DNA of 64,000 nt from Bacteroidota bacterium (GTDB lineage Bacteria; Bacteroidota; Bacteroidia; UBA4408). The stretch covers positions 1,290,001 through 1,354,000 of the forward strand of contig JADKCP010000001.1 in assembly GCA_016718805.1 (NCBI GenBank). Reading direction: 5' to 3'. How positions within the stretch are numbered: position 1 is the stretch's first letter; each line of letters opens with the position of its first letter. Shown piece by piece: positions 54,442 to 63,165 of the stretch. The position numbers were made by a program, and so were the translations under genes. The notes under the pieces are model-generated. The model saw only the letters and a list, made by a program, of their open reading frames with translations. It searched no databases and was not told the origin of the DNA.

Positions 54442-55794
54442 ATGAAGTCAACAATATTCGCTATAAAAGGAAAAAATATACTTTGTCCGGGAGGATTTAA
54501 AAATGGTGCATTGCTGATAAGTGATACTAAAATAGTTGACTTTGTTGAGCATTTACCGGTAAACTTTCAAGGAGAAGTAATTGATGCTGCTGAGCAAATT
54601 GTAATGCCCGGATTAATCGATTGCCATGTGCACATTAATGAACCCGGTCGTAGCCATTGGGAAGGTTTCGATACTGCCTGTAAAGCAGCAGCGGCAGGCG
54701 GTATAACAAGCATGATAGAGATGCCTTTAAATGCTTCACCCGTTACGACTAACCGCAAAAATTTTGAAATTAAACTAACAGCTGCAGCGAATAAGTTGCA
54801 TGTAAATTGCGGATTTTGGGGTGGAGTAGTACCCGACAATGAGCATGAATTAAACGATTTACTTGAAAGTGGTGTGTTTGGATTAAAGGCATTTTTAACA
54901 CATTCAGGAATCGATGAATTTCCAAATACTACAGCTGCACATCTGCGCAATGCATTGCGAATTCTAAAAAAACACAATAAACCTTTGTTGGTTCATTGTG
55001 AGTTAGATGAACCACATTTGGATACAAAATTATTGGAAGAAACACCAAATAGTTATCAGGCTTATTTAAAATCTCGACCCAAAAGTTGGGAAAATAAGGC
55101 TGTTCAATTAATGATTGATTTATGCAGAGAGACACAAGCAGCTGTTCATTTAGTTCACATATCATCTGCTGAAGCTTTACCCTTAATTCGTGCAGCTAAG
55201 CATGAAGGACTTCCTATAACTGCCGAAACCTGCCCACAGTATTTGTGTCTCTTCGCTGAAATGATACAGGATGGGGCAACACACTTTAAATGTGCTCCTC
55301 CAATTCGAGAGAAGCAAAACAATGAATTTTTGTGGGAAGCACTAAAAGATGGAACCCTCGATTTTATTGTAACCGATCATTCTCCAGCACCTCCAGATAT
55401 GAAGGAAACCAATTCAGGTAATTTTGCAAAAGCTTGGGGTGGAATAGCAGGATTGCAATTTCTTTTGCCACTAGTTTACACGGCAGCAAAAGAGCGTGGA
55501 TTTACAATTGAGCAAATGGCTAAGTTAACTTCCTTTAATGTGGCGCAATTTATAGGAATGTCGCAAACTAAGGGTAAACTCCAAAGTGGCTACGATGCAG
55601 ATATCGTGTGTTGGGATCCAACTAAAAGTTTTACAGTTGCTCAAGATTTAATTCATCACCGTCATAAAATTTGTCCTTACGAAGGAATGAAATTGTTTGG
55701 TGTTGTTCAACAATGCTGGGTAGCGGGAGAATTAGTTTTCGATGATGGAAATTTTTTACATTTGGAACAAGGGAAAATACTGCTAAAAAAGTGA
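54442..55794 (+). CDS. allB: Allantoinase
   Basis: Hydrolyses allantoin to allantoate. The 450-residue protein (ATG at 54442; an upstream TTG would add residues without homology) is an amidohydrolase with metal ligands His62 and His64 in DCHVHINEPGR, the carbamylated Lys in GLKAFLTHSG, His in VHCELDEPH and HLVHISSAEAL, and the final Asp in VTDHSPAP. The cytosolic enzyme opens the purine-degradation series allB-alc-uraD-uraH-DUF6986. Confidence 0.9.
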   Translation: MKSTIFAIKGKNILCPGGFKNGALLISDTKIVDFVEHLPVNFQGEVIDAAEQIVMPGLIDCHVHINEPGRSHWEGFDTACKAAAAGGITSMIEMPLNASPVTTNRKNFEIKLTAAANKLHVNCGFWGGVVPDNEHELNDLLESGVFGLKAFLTHSGIDEFPNTTAAHLRNALRILKKHNKPLLVHCELDEPHLDTKLLEETPNSYQAYLKSRPKSWENKAVQLMIDLCRETQAAVHLVHISSAEALPLIRAAKHEGLPITAETCPQYLCLFAEMIQDGATHFKCAPPIREKQNNEFLWEALKDGTLDFIVTDHSPAPPDMKETNSGNFAKAWGGIAGLQFLLPLVYTAAKERGFTIEQMAKLTSFNVAQFIGMSQTKGKLQSGYDADIVCWDPTKSFTVAQDLIHHRHKICPYEGMKLFGVVQQCWVAGELVFDDGNFLHLEQGKILLKK

Positions 55795-55844
55795 GGCAAT
55801 ATTTTTATTGAAAGTTATTTTTAACGGGCATAATTAGTAAGCAT

Positions 55845-56876
55845 ATGAAAAGTGTTGTAGAGATAAAAAAGGAACAACCCAGTTTTTGTAGTTATACGAA
55901 TCTTGCTTCGGGCCGACTGGGAGCTGAAGCATTACTTTGCAGCGACGATTTTTTTGCTGAGATGCAAAATTTGGTCTTACCTGGAAGGGGGATTTTTATT
56001 GCCGATAAATACACCGACCGCGGAAAGTGGATGGATGGTTGGGAAAGTCGAAGAAAGCGAACTGAAGGACATGATTGGTGTATTGTTAAACTAGCAACAC
56101 CCGGAATTATTCATGGATTGGATATTGATACAAATTATTTTTTAGGTAACCATCCGCCTTTCGCTTCTGTGGAAGCTTGCACAAATTACACAGCCCAAGA
56201 TGCTAAATCATTGAATGATGCCACAATACAATGGAAGGAAATTTTACCAAAAGCAGCGTTAGATGCTGGTAGTCAAAACTTTTTTGAGATAGCAGATAAA
56301 ACAGTTTACACACATTTGAAGTTGCACATTTATCCTGATGGTGGTGTTGCAAGGTTAAAAGTTTATGGTGAGGTAGTAAAGGAGTGGAATAGCCATAAGC
56401 TAGATGAAATTGTTGATTTGGCGGCAGCGCTTAATGGAGCAAAATCGGTACTTTGCAACGATATGTTTTTTTCACACATGGATAATTTGATCCTTCCTGG
56501 GCGTGGTATTAATATGGGTGATGGATGGGAAACCAAACGAAACCGCACTCCTAATAATCGCGATTGGGTAATAGTTCGTCTTGCGCATGTGGGAACTATT
56601 AAACAAGTATTAATTGATACCTGCCATTTCAAAGGAAATTATCCCGATGCTTGCATGATTGAAGGTACTACCGTTAAACCAGTAGATGAATCAAAATTAG
56701 CATCAACTGAAATTAACTGGACTACCTTATTGCCGAAAGCAAAATTGAAAGCCGATTTTGAACATTATTTTGAACAGGAGTTACAAAATCGCGGGCCTTT
56801 TACTCATGTGCGATTGTCGATTTTTCCGGATGGAGGTATTAGCCGTATGCGGTTATTTGGAAATATAAATAAGTAG
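55845..56876 (+). CDS. alc: Allantoicase
   Basis: Converts allantoate to ureidoglycolate and urea. The 343-residue protein has two tandem allantoicase domains, visible as duplicated segments: NLVLPGRGIFIADKYTDRG with DWCIVKLATPG and DTNYFLGNHP in the first, and NLILPGRGINMGDGWETKR with DWVIVRLAHVG and DTCHFKGNYP in the second. It does not resemble the M20 allantoate amidohydrolases. It starts 50 bases after allB and ends two bases before uraD. Confidence 0.92.
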   Translation: MKSVVEIKKEQPSFCSYTNLASGRLGAEALLCSDDFFAEMQNLVLPGRGIFIADKYTDRGKWMDGWESRRKRTEGHDWCIVKLATPGIIHGLDIDTNYFLGNHPPFASVEACTNYTAQDAKSLNDATIQWKEILPKAALDAGSQNFFEIADKTVYTHLKLHIYPDGGVARLKVYGEVVKEWNSHKLDEIVDLAAALNGAKSVLCNDMFFSHMDNLILPGRGINMGDGWETKRNRTPNNRDWVIVRLAHVGTIKQVLIDTCHFKGNYPDACMIEGTTVKPVDESKLASTEINWTTLLPKAKLKADFEHYFEQELQNRGPFTHVRLSIFPDGGISRMRLFGNINK

Positions 56877-56878
56877 AA

Positions 56879-57382
56879 ATGAAATTAGTAGCGTTTAATC
56901 AACTTTCTAAAGCAGCAGCCCAAACTGAATTTGCGAAATGTTGCGGAGCTTCAAAATGGGTAAATTTGTTAGTTGAAAAAATGCCATTTTTATCAATTGA
57001 ACAACTGAAATTGGCCGCTGATGAATGCTGGAAGCAATGTAATACGAAAGATTATTTAGAAGCATTTAGTCATCATCCCAAAATAGGAGACCGCTCATCC
57101 TTGGAGCAGAAATTTGCGACTACACATAAATGGGCATCGAGCGAACAGTCAAGTGTAAAGGATGCTAGTGCAACTGTTATTGATCAACTGGCTGAAGCAA
57201 ATGAAGCATATGAAAAAAAGTTTGGCTACATATTTATTGTTTGTGCAACCGGTAAATCTGCTGAAGAAATGCTGAAAATACTTACAAGTAGATTAGCAAA
57301 TAATCCACAAGAAGAAATACTTATTGCTGCTGCTGAACAAAACAAAATTACCCATATTCGAATTAATAAATTATTAGAATGA
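56879..57382 (+). CDS. uraD: 2-oxo-4-hydroxy-4-carboxy-5-ureidoimidazoline (OHCU) decarboxylase
   Basis: Gives S-allantoin from OHCU. The 167-residue helical protein carries the conserved SHHPKIGDRSSL segment, in which His is the expected catalytic residue, and the KWASSEQSSV/GYIFIVCATGKSAEEML pair typical of the family. Its stop overlaps the uraH start by 4 bases, so the two consecutive urate-pathway enzymes are translationally coupled. Confidence 0.92.
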   Translation: MKLVAFNQLSKAAAQTEFAKCCGASKWVNLLVEKMPFLSIEQLKLAADECWKQCNTKDYLEAFSHHPKIGDRSSLEQKFATTHKWASSEQSSVKDASATVIDQLAEANEAYEKKFGYIFIVCATGKSAEEMLKILTSRLANNPQEEILIAAAEQNKITHIRINKLLE

Positions 57383-57717
57383 GTCAACTTACAACCCATA
57401 TTTTAGATACTTGTTTAGGAAAACCTGCTGAAGGAATTGCAGTTCAACTCACACAAAATAATTCAGGTGTATGGAAAATTATTGCCAATGGGGTTTCAAA
57501 CAAAGATGGGAGAATAGCAGATTTACTCTCCGACAATCTTATTTTAGCACCCGGAACTTACCGCCTTCAATTTGATACAGGAGCATATTTTAAAAAACTA
57601 CAAACCAGAACATTTTATCCAAGTGTTAGCATTGAGTTTGAAATAAATGATACATCTCATTACCACGTTCCATTGTTGCTAAACCCCTATGGATATAGCA
57701 CATACAGAGGATCTTGA
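57379..57717 (+). CDS. uraH: 5-hydroxyisourate hydrolase (transthyretin-like)
   Basis: Hydrolyses 5-hydroxyisourate, the uricase product, to OHCU. The 112-residue protein has the expected N-terminus SQLTTHILDTCLGKPAEG with the active-site His, then RLQFDTGAYF and FYPSVSIEFE, and the diagnostic C-terminus YSTYRGS. Coupled to uraD by a 4-base overlap. A uricase gene is not in the window. Confidence 0.95.
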   Translation: MSQLTTHILDTCLGKPAEGIAVQLTQNNSGVWKIIANGVSNKDGRIADLLSDNLILAPGTYRLQFDTGAYFKKLQTRTFYPSVSIEFEINDTSHYHVPLLLNPYGYSTYRGS

Positions 57718-57745
57718 TACTATTAAAAAAATAAAATAGAAGACA

Positions 57746-59176
57746 ATGAAATTAACCATTCCTGAAAAAGCAAAGCTTGAGATATTAGATGAATTAAAAT
57801 TAGCCAACCTTGCATTTCAAGCAGTGTATCCCGGCGATTTACCACATCGTCAACCCGTGCACACAGTTTATGGAGGAGCTAATTTGTTTAAAAGCGACAG
57901 CACCGTTAAAATGGGTAAAGCTGCTTTAAAGAGTTTTATAAGCAATGCTCCTAATTTCGCTATATTGGCTAAGGTGCTTGAATTGAAAGGGCATACAAGT
58001 TTGCCTGATACAGAAGCCGAAGTATTGGCGTTGGAGGAACGTTTGAATAAACTAAGTGATGAGCAGCGTAAATTAGACTTAGCTTGGCTTCCTTACACAG
58101 TTTATAATAAGATTAAGGCCAAACTACATTCCGAAGCTGTTGAAGATTTTAGAATCGATTTTGAGGATGGTTTTGGAAATCGTCCTGATGATGAGGAAGA
58201 TGCAACAGCTGTTACAGCAGCCACAGAATTAGCGAAGGGAATGGTTGATAAAACTATACCTCCGTTTATCGGTATTCGAATTAAACCATTTACTGAAGAT
58301 TTAAAGTACCGAGGCGTGCGTACACTTGATATTTTTGTGAGCACCTTATTAGAAAAAAGTGGTGGGAAATTACCTCCAAATTTTGTGGTGATGTTACCCA
58401 AAGTTACCATTCCTGAACAAATTGAAACCATCGTTAAATTTTTTGAATTACTCGAAAATGCTCATCAATTGCCTATTGGTTCTCTTAAAATGGAAATGAT
58501 GGTAGAAGCAACACAAGCAGTTATGGATGCAGATGGTAAAAACCCGCTTCTTAAATTAATTAAAGCAGGTAAGGGCCGTTGTATTGCTGCACATTTTGGA
58601 ACCTATGATTATACCGCTTCTTGCAATATTACTGCACGGTATCAAACCATGGATCATCCGGTGTGTGATTTTGCACATCACATGACACGTGTTGCTCTAG
58701 GTGGAACAGGTATCATGCTTAGCGATGGAGCAACCAATGTAATGCCGGTTGGTCCGCATCGTGGTGATTCACTCACAGTTGAACAAGAGATGGAGAATAG
58801 AAGGGTGGTGAACAATGCTTGGAAACTTGGATATGGACATACCATGCATTCATTAATAAATGGATTTTATCAAGGTTGGGATTTAAATCCAGCGCAGTTC
58901 CCTATGCGCTATGCTGCTACCTACACCTTCTTTTTAGAGAGTTATGAAGATGCAGCAGTACGTTTACGAAATTTTGTGGAAAAAGCTGCACAGGCAACAC
59001 TTTCGGGAGATGTATTTGATGATGCTGCTACCGGGCAAGGTTTATTAAATTATTTTTTACGTGCTTTAAATTGTGGTGCGATTACTGAAAAGGAAGTTCT
59101 TGCAACTGGTTTAACCCTAGATGAAATTCGCAGTCGCTCATTTTATAAAATCTTAGTAGGCAGGCGAAAAAAATAA
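57746..59176 (+). CDS. DUF6986-family aldolase-like protein (HpcH/HpaI-type fold)
   Basis: A 476-residue cytosolic protein, the last gene of the purine operon. It resembles DUF6986, distant relatives of HpcH/citrate-lyase-beta-type aldolases; some databases call homologues phosphoenolpyruvate kinase, a name without support here. Acidic and Arg/Lys-rich segments that may bind metal and a keto acid are FRIDFEDGFGNRPDDEEDA, GIRIKPF, MLPKVTIPEQIE, MEMMVEATQAV and HFGTYDYTASCNI. These are in the same order as the Arg, Glu and Asp active-site residues of the superfamily. The neighbourhood suggests it handles ureidoglycolate or glyoxylate; this is inference. Confidence 0.75.
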   Translation: MKLTIPEKAKLEILDELKLANLAFQAVYPGDLPHRQPVHTVYGGANLFKSDSTVKMGKAALKSFISNAPNFAILAKVLELKGHTSLPDTEAEVLALEERLNKLSDEQRKLDLAWLPYTVYNKIKAKLHSEAVEDFRIDFEDGFGNRPDDEEDATAVTAATELAKGMVDKTIPPFIGIRIKPFTEDLKYRGVRTLDIFVSTLLEKSGGKLPPNFVVMLPKVTIPEQIETIVKFFELLENAHQLPIGSLKMEMMVEATQAVMDADGKNPLLKLIKAGKGRCIAAHFGTYDYTASCNITARYQTMDHPVCDFAHHMTRVALGGTGIMLSDGATNVMPVGPHRGDSLTVEQEMENRRVVNNAWKLGYGHTMHSLINGFYQGWDLNPAQFPMRYAATYTFFLESYEDAAVRLRNFVEKAAQATLSGDVFDDAATGQGLLNYFLRALNCGAITEKEVLATGLTLDEIRSRSFYKILVGRRKK

Positions 59177-59187
59177 TTTGCACCTAG

Positions 59188-61437
59188 CTAAGCATACAAA
59201 TTCATAAGTATTTTTTCAGGAGTCAAAGGTGCATTTAATTCCATTTTAACCGACGGATTAAATGCCAACACTGCATTACGTAGCGCAAAGTAAGCGCCAA
59301 TGCCATACATCAAAGGAGGTTCACCAACTGCTTTCGATTTAAAAATTGCAAGTTCGCTTCCTTTGGTTTTTAGTGGTTGAATAGTAATTTCTTTAGGAAC
59401 GGAATAAATATCGGGAACTTTATAGGTACTCAATGCATTCGAAACTAATTTACCTTCCTTATTGTAAATTACTTCTTCCATTGTCATCCATCCAATGCCT
59501 TGAACTAAGCCACCTTCAATTTGACCTTTATCAATAAAGGGATTCATGCTTTCGCCATAATCATGAACTATTTTTACGGCATCCGTTTCGTAGGTACCAC
59601 GCAAGCAATCAACTGTTACTATAAATAAAGCTGTTCCGTAAACATGGTAAGCAAATGGATGTCCTTTTTCTTTACTTGCATCAAAGTTTATTTCAGGAGT
59701 TGAATAGTGCGCACTTTCCGATAGGCTCTCGCGATTGAGGTAACATGACATTACTAATTTATTCCAAGTAATTTCTGTCGGAACATTCTTATTCAACACG
59801 CATTCATCCTTTAATTCAAGATCGTTTTCATTTGCGTTTAATTCAGCAGCAGCACGTTTAAGGAGACGTTTTTTAATTGCTTCGCAAGCAAGTTGCGTTG
59901 CTTTTCCATTTAAATCGGCAGTGGCACTTGCAGCTGAAGGAGAGGTGTTTGCAACACGTGTGGTGTTGGTGGTTTCAATTTTTATTTTTGAACTAGCGAT
60001 GGAGAAAATACTAGAAGCAACTTGCAGCATTTTTGTGTTAACTCCTTGTCCCATTTCAACTGCTCCGGTACTAATTCCTACGCTTCCATCTGTATACACA
60101 TGCACCAAAGCGCGAGCTTGATTCATAAGTGTTTTAGTAAAAGAAATTCCAAAACAAATGGGCATAATTGCCATCCCTTTTTTTAACAGTGAATTACTTT
60201 TATTAAATTCATTAACAGCTGTTCTTTCTTTTTCAAATTGAAATATATTAGTTGCTGTATCCCAACAGTTATGGGCTTCGCAACCACTTACAATTTGTCC
60301 ATAATGAAATACATTTCCATCCTGTAATAAATTTTTTTTCTGAATAACACTTGCATCAATTCTTAATTTTTCAGCAGCTTTTGTTATAGCTGCCTCAATT
60401 ACAAACATACCTTGGGGTCCTCCAAAACCGCGAAATGCGGTATTGGGAGGTAAGTTGGTCTTACAACTATAAGCAGTTACTTTAGTGTGCGGAATATGGT
60501 AACAGTTAGTAGCATGAAACAAAGTGCGCTCTAGTACGGCTGGCGATAAATCAGCAGCTGCACCTGCATTCTGATAAAAGGTAGCTTCGTATGCAATTAT
60601 TTTTAAATCACTAGATAAACCTAATTTAAAATCGCTTGAATAGGGATGACGTTTTCCAGTCATACGCAAATCGGCCATTCTATCGAGTATGCATTTTACA
60701 GGACGTTTTAATTTTTTGCAGGCTAGTGCTGCCATAACTGCCCAAGTAGTTGCTTGATCTTCTTTACCACCAAATCCTCCACCTAAACGTGTAACATCCA
60801 CTTCAATTTTATGCATGGGCACACCCAATACTTTTGCAACAGTTCGTTGAACTGCAGTTGGGCCTTGTGTAGAAGAGTAAATTTTAATACAGTCATTTTC
60901 GAGTGGTAAGGCATAGGCTCCTTGTGTTTCAATATACAAATGCTCTTGCCCTCCTGATTCAGCAATGCCTTCAATTATATGCGCGCAGTTGGACCATTGC
61001 GAAGCGGTGTCCCCAATTTGAAAAGTACGTGGTGGTAAAATCAGTTTATTCTTTCGTGCGGCTTCCCTGGCATCCGTGGTGGGTTCAAGTATTTCAAAAT
61101 CAACTACTATAAGTTTTGCTGCTGCTTCAGCTATTTCCTGACTTTTTGCAACAACCAATGCGATGGGCATTCCACAAAAATGAACTTCTTTTTCAGCAAG
61201 TAATTCTTCATCTGGGATAATTCCGCCTATTTGATTTTCTCCGGGAATATCACGATAAGTCAGTATTGCTTCAACTCCGGGATATGCTTTAGCAGCATCC
61301 ATTGACAAATGCCTTATTTTTCCATGAGCAATTTTTGAATCGTAGGCAACAGCATATAATGTTCCTTGCAGCAAAGCAATATCATCTACATAAATTGATT
61401 CGCCTCGGGTATGTGAATAAGAGTCAATATTTTTCAT
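59188..61437 (-). CDS. xdhB: Xanthine dehydrogenase, molybdopterin-binding subunit
   Basis: Oxidises hypoxanthine and xanthine to urate at a Mo-pterin centre. The 749-residue protein has an aldehyde-oxidase a/b-hammerhead N-terminus (LAVAYDSKIAHGKIRHL-like) and a large C-terminal Mo-binding part: TRLGGGFGGKEDQATTWAV, AFRGFGGPQGMFVIEAA, SVGISTGAVEMGQGVNTK, and near the end the catalytic Glu in KAVGEPPLMYGIGAYF. The subunit with 2Fe-2S clusters and FAD is not in the window, so it should lie beyond or elsewhere. It converges on the DUF6986 gene, with 11 bases between the stops. Confidence 0.92.
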   Translation of the reverse strand: MKNIDSYSHTRGESIYVDDIALLQGTLYAVAYDSKIAHGKIRHLSMDAAKAYPGVEAILTYRDIPGENQIGGIIPDEELLAEKEVHFCGMPIALVVAKSQEIAEAAAKLIVVDFEILEPTTDAREAARKNKLILPPRTFQIGDTASQWSNCAHIIEGIAESGGQEHLYIETQGAYALPLENDCIKIYSSTQGPTAVQRTVAKVLGVPMHKIEVDVTRLGGGFGGKEDQATTWAVMAALACKKLKRPVKCILDRMADLRMTGKRHPYSSDFKLGLSSDLKIIAYEATFYQNAGAAADLSPAVLERTLFHATNCYHIPHTKVTAYSCKTNLPPNTAFRGFGGPQGMFVIEAAITKAAEKLRIDASVIQKKNLLQDGNVFHYGQIVSGCEAHNCWDTATNIFQFEKERTAVNEFNKSNSLLKKGMAIMPICFGISFTKTLMNQARALVHVYTDGSVGISTGAVEMGQGVNTKMLQVASSIFSIASSKIKIETTNTTRVANTSPSAASATADLNGKATQLACEAIKKRLLKRAAAELNANENDLELKDECVLNKNVPTEITWNKLVMSCYLNRESLSESAHYSTPEINFDASKEKGHPFAYHVYGTALFIVTVDCLRGTYETDAVKIVHDYGESMNPFIDKGQIEGGLVQGIGWMTMEEVIYNKEGKLVSNALSTYKVPDIYSVPKEITIQPLKTKGSELAIFKSKAVGEPPLMYGIGAYFALRNAVLAFNPSVKMELNAPLTPEKILMNLYA

Positions 61438-61625
61438 TGTTACACAACTATCTCAGTTTAAGAATTTGGTTCAATTCCATAGTCTCAACTGAATCATTTT
61501 TAGAAGTAAAAGAAATCTTAATCCAGTAAATGAAAAAATGCTTTTTGCGATTTTTCAAATCTGATTAAAAGTAGAAAAATAAATCGCGAATAAAAAGAAA
61601 TGTAGAATGGCTTCGGATAAAAAAC

Positions 61626-62417
61626 TTATAAATCAGCTGCTTTTGCAATTAGTTCAGCAACATCCAAAACCTCAGTAGATTGATCCTGTTCTTTTAGTTT
61701 CACGCCGTCACGTAACATGGTCATACAAAATGGGCAACCGGTTGCAATTACTTGAGGTTGCACTTCAAGCGCTTCCTCGGTTCGTTCAATGTTTACTTCT
61801 TTGTTACCTTTCTCGGCTTCCTTAAACATTTGAGCACCGCCAGCGCCGCAGCATAATCCATTGGCTCGTGAACGTTTCATTTCAACTAATTCAGCATCCA
61901 GCTTACCAAGCAATTCACGTGGAGCCTCGTATACATCATTTCCTCTACCTAAGTAACAAGGATCGTGAAAGGTAATTTTCTTACCTGAAAAATTTCCACC
62001 TTCCACTTTTATTTTTCCGGAATCCAACAATTCTTGAATCAATTGCGTGTGGTGTATTACTTCATACTTTCCACCAAGTTCGGAGTATTCATTTTTTAAG
62101 GTATTAAAGCAGTGCGGACATCCGGTAACTATTTTTTTTACTTCATAACCATTTAATACTTGAATGTTGGTCATCGCTTGCATTTGAAACAAGAACTCGT
62201 TTCCTGCTCTTTTTGCAGGGTCTCCGGTACACGATTCTTCAGTACCTAACACTGCAAATTTTACTTCAGCTTTCGTCAAAATGCGAACAATTGCTTTGGT
62301 AATTTTTTTTGCTCTATCGTCAAAGCTACCTGCGCAGCCTACCCAAAATAATATTTCAGGAACTTCTCCTTTAGCAAGGCATTCAGCCATTGTTGGTACT
62401 ACCAGTTCTTTCTCCAT
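61626..62417 (-). CDS. CCG-domain (Fe-S) oxidoreductase subunit, HdrB/GlpC-like
   Basis: A 263-residue protein of two cysteine-rich domains. The first has EILFWVGCAGSFDDRAKK and a TGCPHCFNTL; the second FHDPCYLGRGNDVYEAPREL and NGLCCGAGGAQMF, the CCG motif that in heterodisulfide reductase HdrB binds a noncubane 4Fe-4S cluster. It probably partners the membrane ferredoxin-like subunit two genes upstream (63158-64000), together resembling HdrDE-type quinone-linked oxidoreductases. A SIMPL gene lies in between. Confidence 0.9.
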   Translation of the reverse strand: MEKELVVPTMAECLAKGEVPEILFWVGCAGSFDDRAKKITKAIVRILTKAEVKFAVLGTEESCTGDPAKRAGNEFLFQMQAMTNIQVLNGYEVKKIVTGCPHCFNTLKNEYSELGGKYEVIHHTQLIQELLDSGKIKVEGGNFSGKKITFHDPCYLGRGNDVYEAPRELLGKLDAELVEMKRSRANGLCCGAGGAQMFKEAEKGNKEVNIERTEEALEVQPQVIATGCPFCMTMLRDGVKLKEQDQSTEVLDVAELIAKAADL

Positions 62418-62418
62418 G

Positions 62419-63165
62419 TTAGTTTATTTCAAAATCACAGTTAAGTGTAATGGATGCTGTTTTTCGTTTTGAAGATGTATTAAAAGTACCTCCCCAAGAA
62501 TAATCTTCTCCTGCATTTTGTCCTACAATTTGAAAGACACCCATACTTGCATTTTTTAAATTGCCCAGCTTATTCCCTGCATTTTCAGCAATGCTTTGCG
62601 CTCTACTACGTGCATCTTTTGTGGCTTCCGAAATCATTTCCACTTTTAACGCAGCTAATTTAGTATAATAGTAGCGGGGATTTTCGGAATAGAACTCAAT
62701 TCCCTGATTAATTAATTCGGTTACTTCTCGTGAAAGATTTTCGATTTTTTCAACCTCCTTCGATTCTATGGTAATGCTTTGGTTTAAGGTATACCCAGTA
62801 AATTTTCGTCCGGTTAACCGACCTACATTGTCAAATAAATCATCATAATTTTTTGAAATTGTGACAGAAGAAAAAATAAGTTCTGTTTCAATAACTCCTT
62901 TGGATGTAAAGTACTTTTGAATTAATTCGCGATCATTGTTAAGCAATTGATAAGCCTGTTTTAATTCAAAAGAGGATCGGCTAAAACTACCTGTCCAAAC
63001 TATCAAATCAGAAACAAAATCGCGAGAACCTAAACCTGTTACAGAAATTTTTTGTGTGTAATTATTCCTATTTTTAAAGGCTCCTCCTAATATTGCAGCT
63101 GAGATAACAATAGCAATTGCAATAAGTAATGTAGAAATATATTTTTTGTTTTCCATGTTATTCAT
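62419..63165 (-). CDS. SIMPL (DUF541) domain protein
   Basis: A 248-residue protein with one N-terminal membrane segment (TLLIAIAIVISAAILGGAF) and a SIMPL domain: KISVTGLGSRDFVSDLIVWTG, FTGYTLNQSITIESKEVEKI and AALKVEMISEATKDARSRAQ follow the family. Members are envelope proteins of little-known function, with a C-terminal all-beta half. Its start overlaps the upstream Fe-S gene by 8 bases and its stop comes two bases before the CCG-domain gene, so it is embedded in that operon. Confidence 0.88.
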   Translation of the reverse strand: MNNMENKKYISTLLIAIAIVISAAILGGAFKNRNNYTQKISVTGLGSRDFVSDLIVWTGSFSRSSFELKQAYQLLNNDRELIQKYFTSKGVIETELIFSSVTISKNYDDLFDNVGRLTGRKFTGYTLNQSITIESKEVEKIENLSREVTELINQGIEFYSENPRYYYTKLAALKVEMISEATKDARSRAQSIAENAGNKLGNLKNASMGVFQIVGQNAGEDYSWGGTFNTSSKRKTASITLNCDFEIN

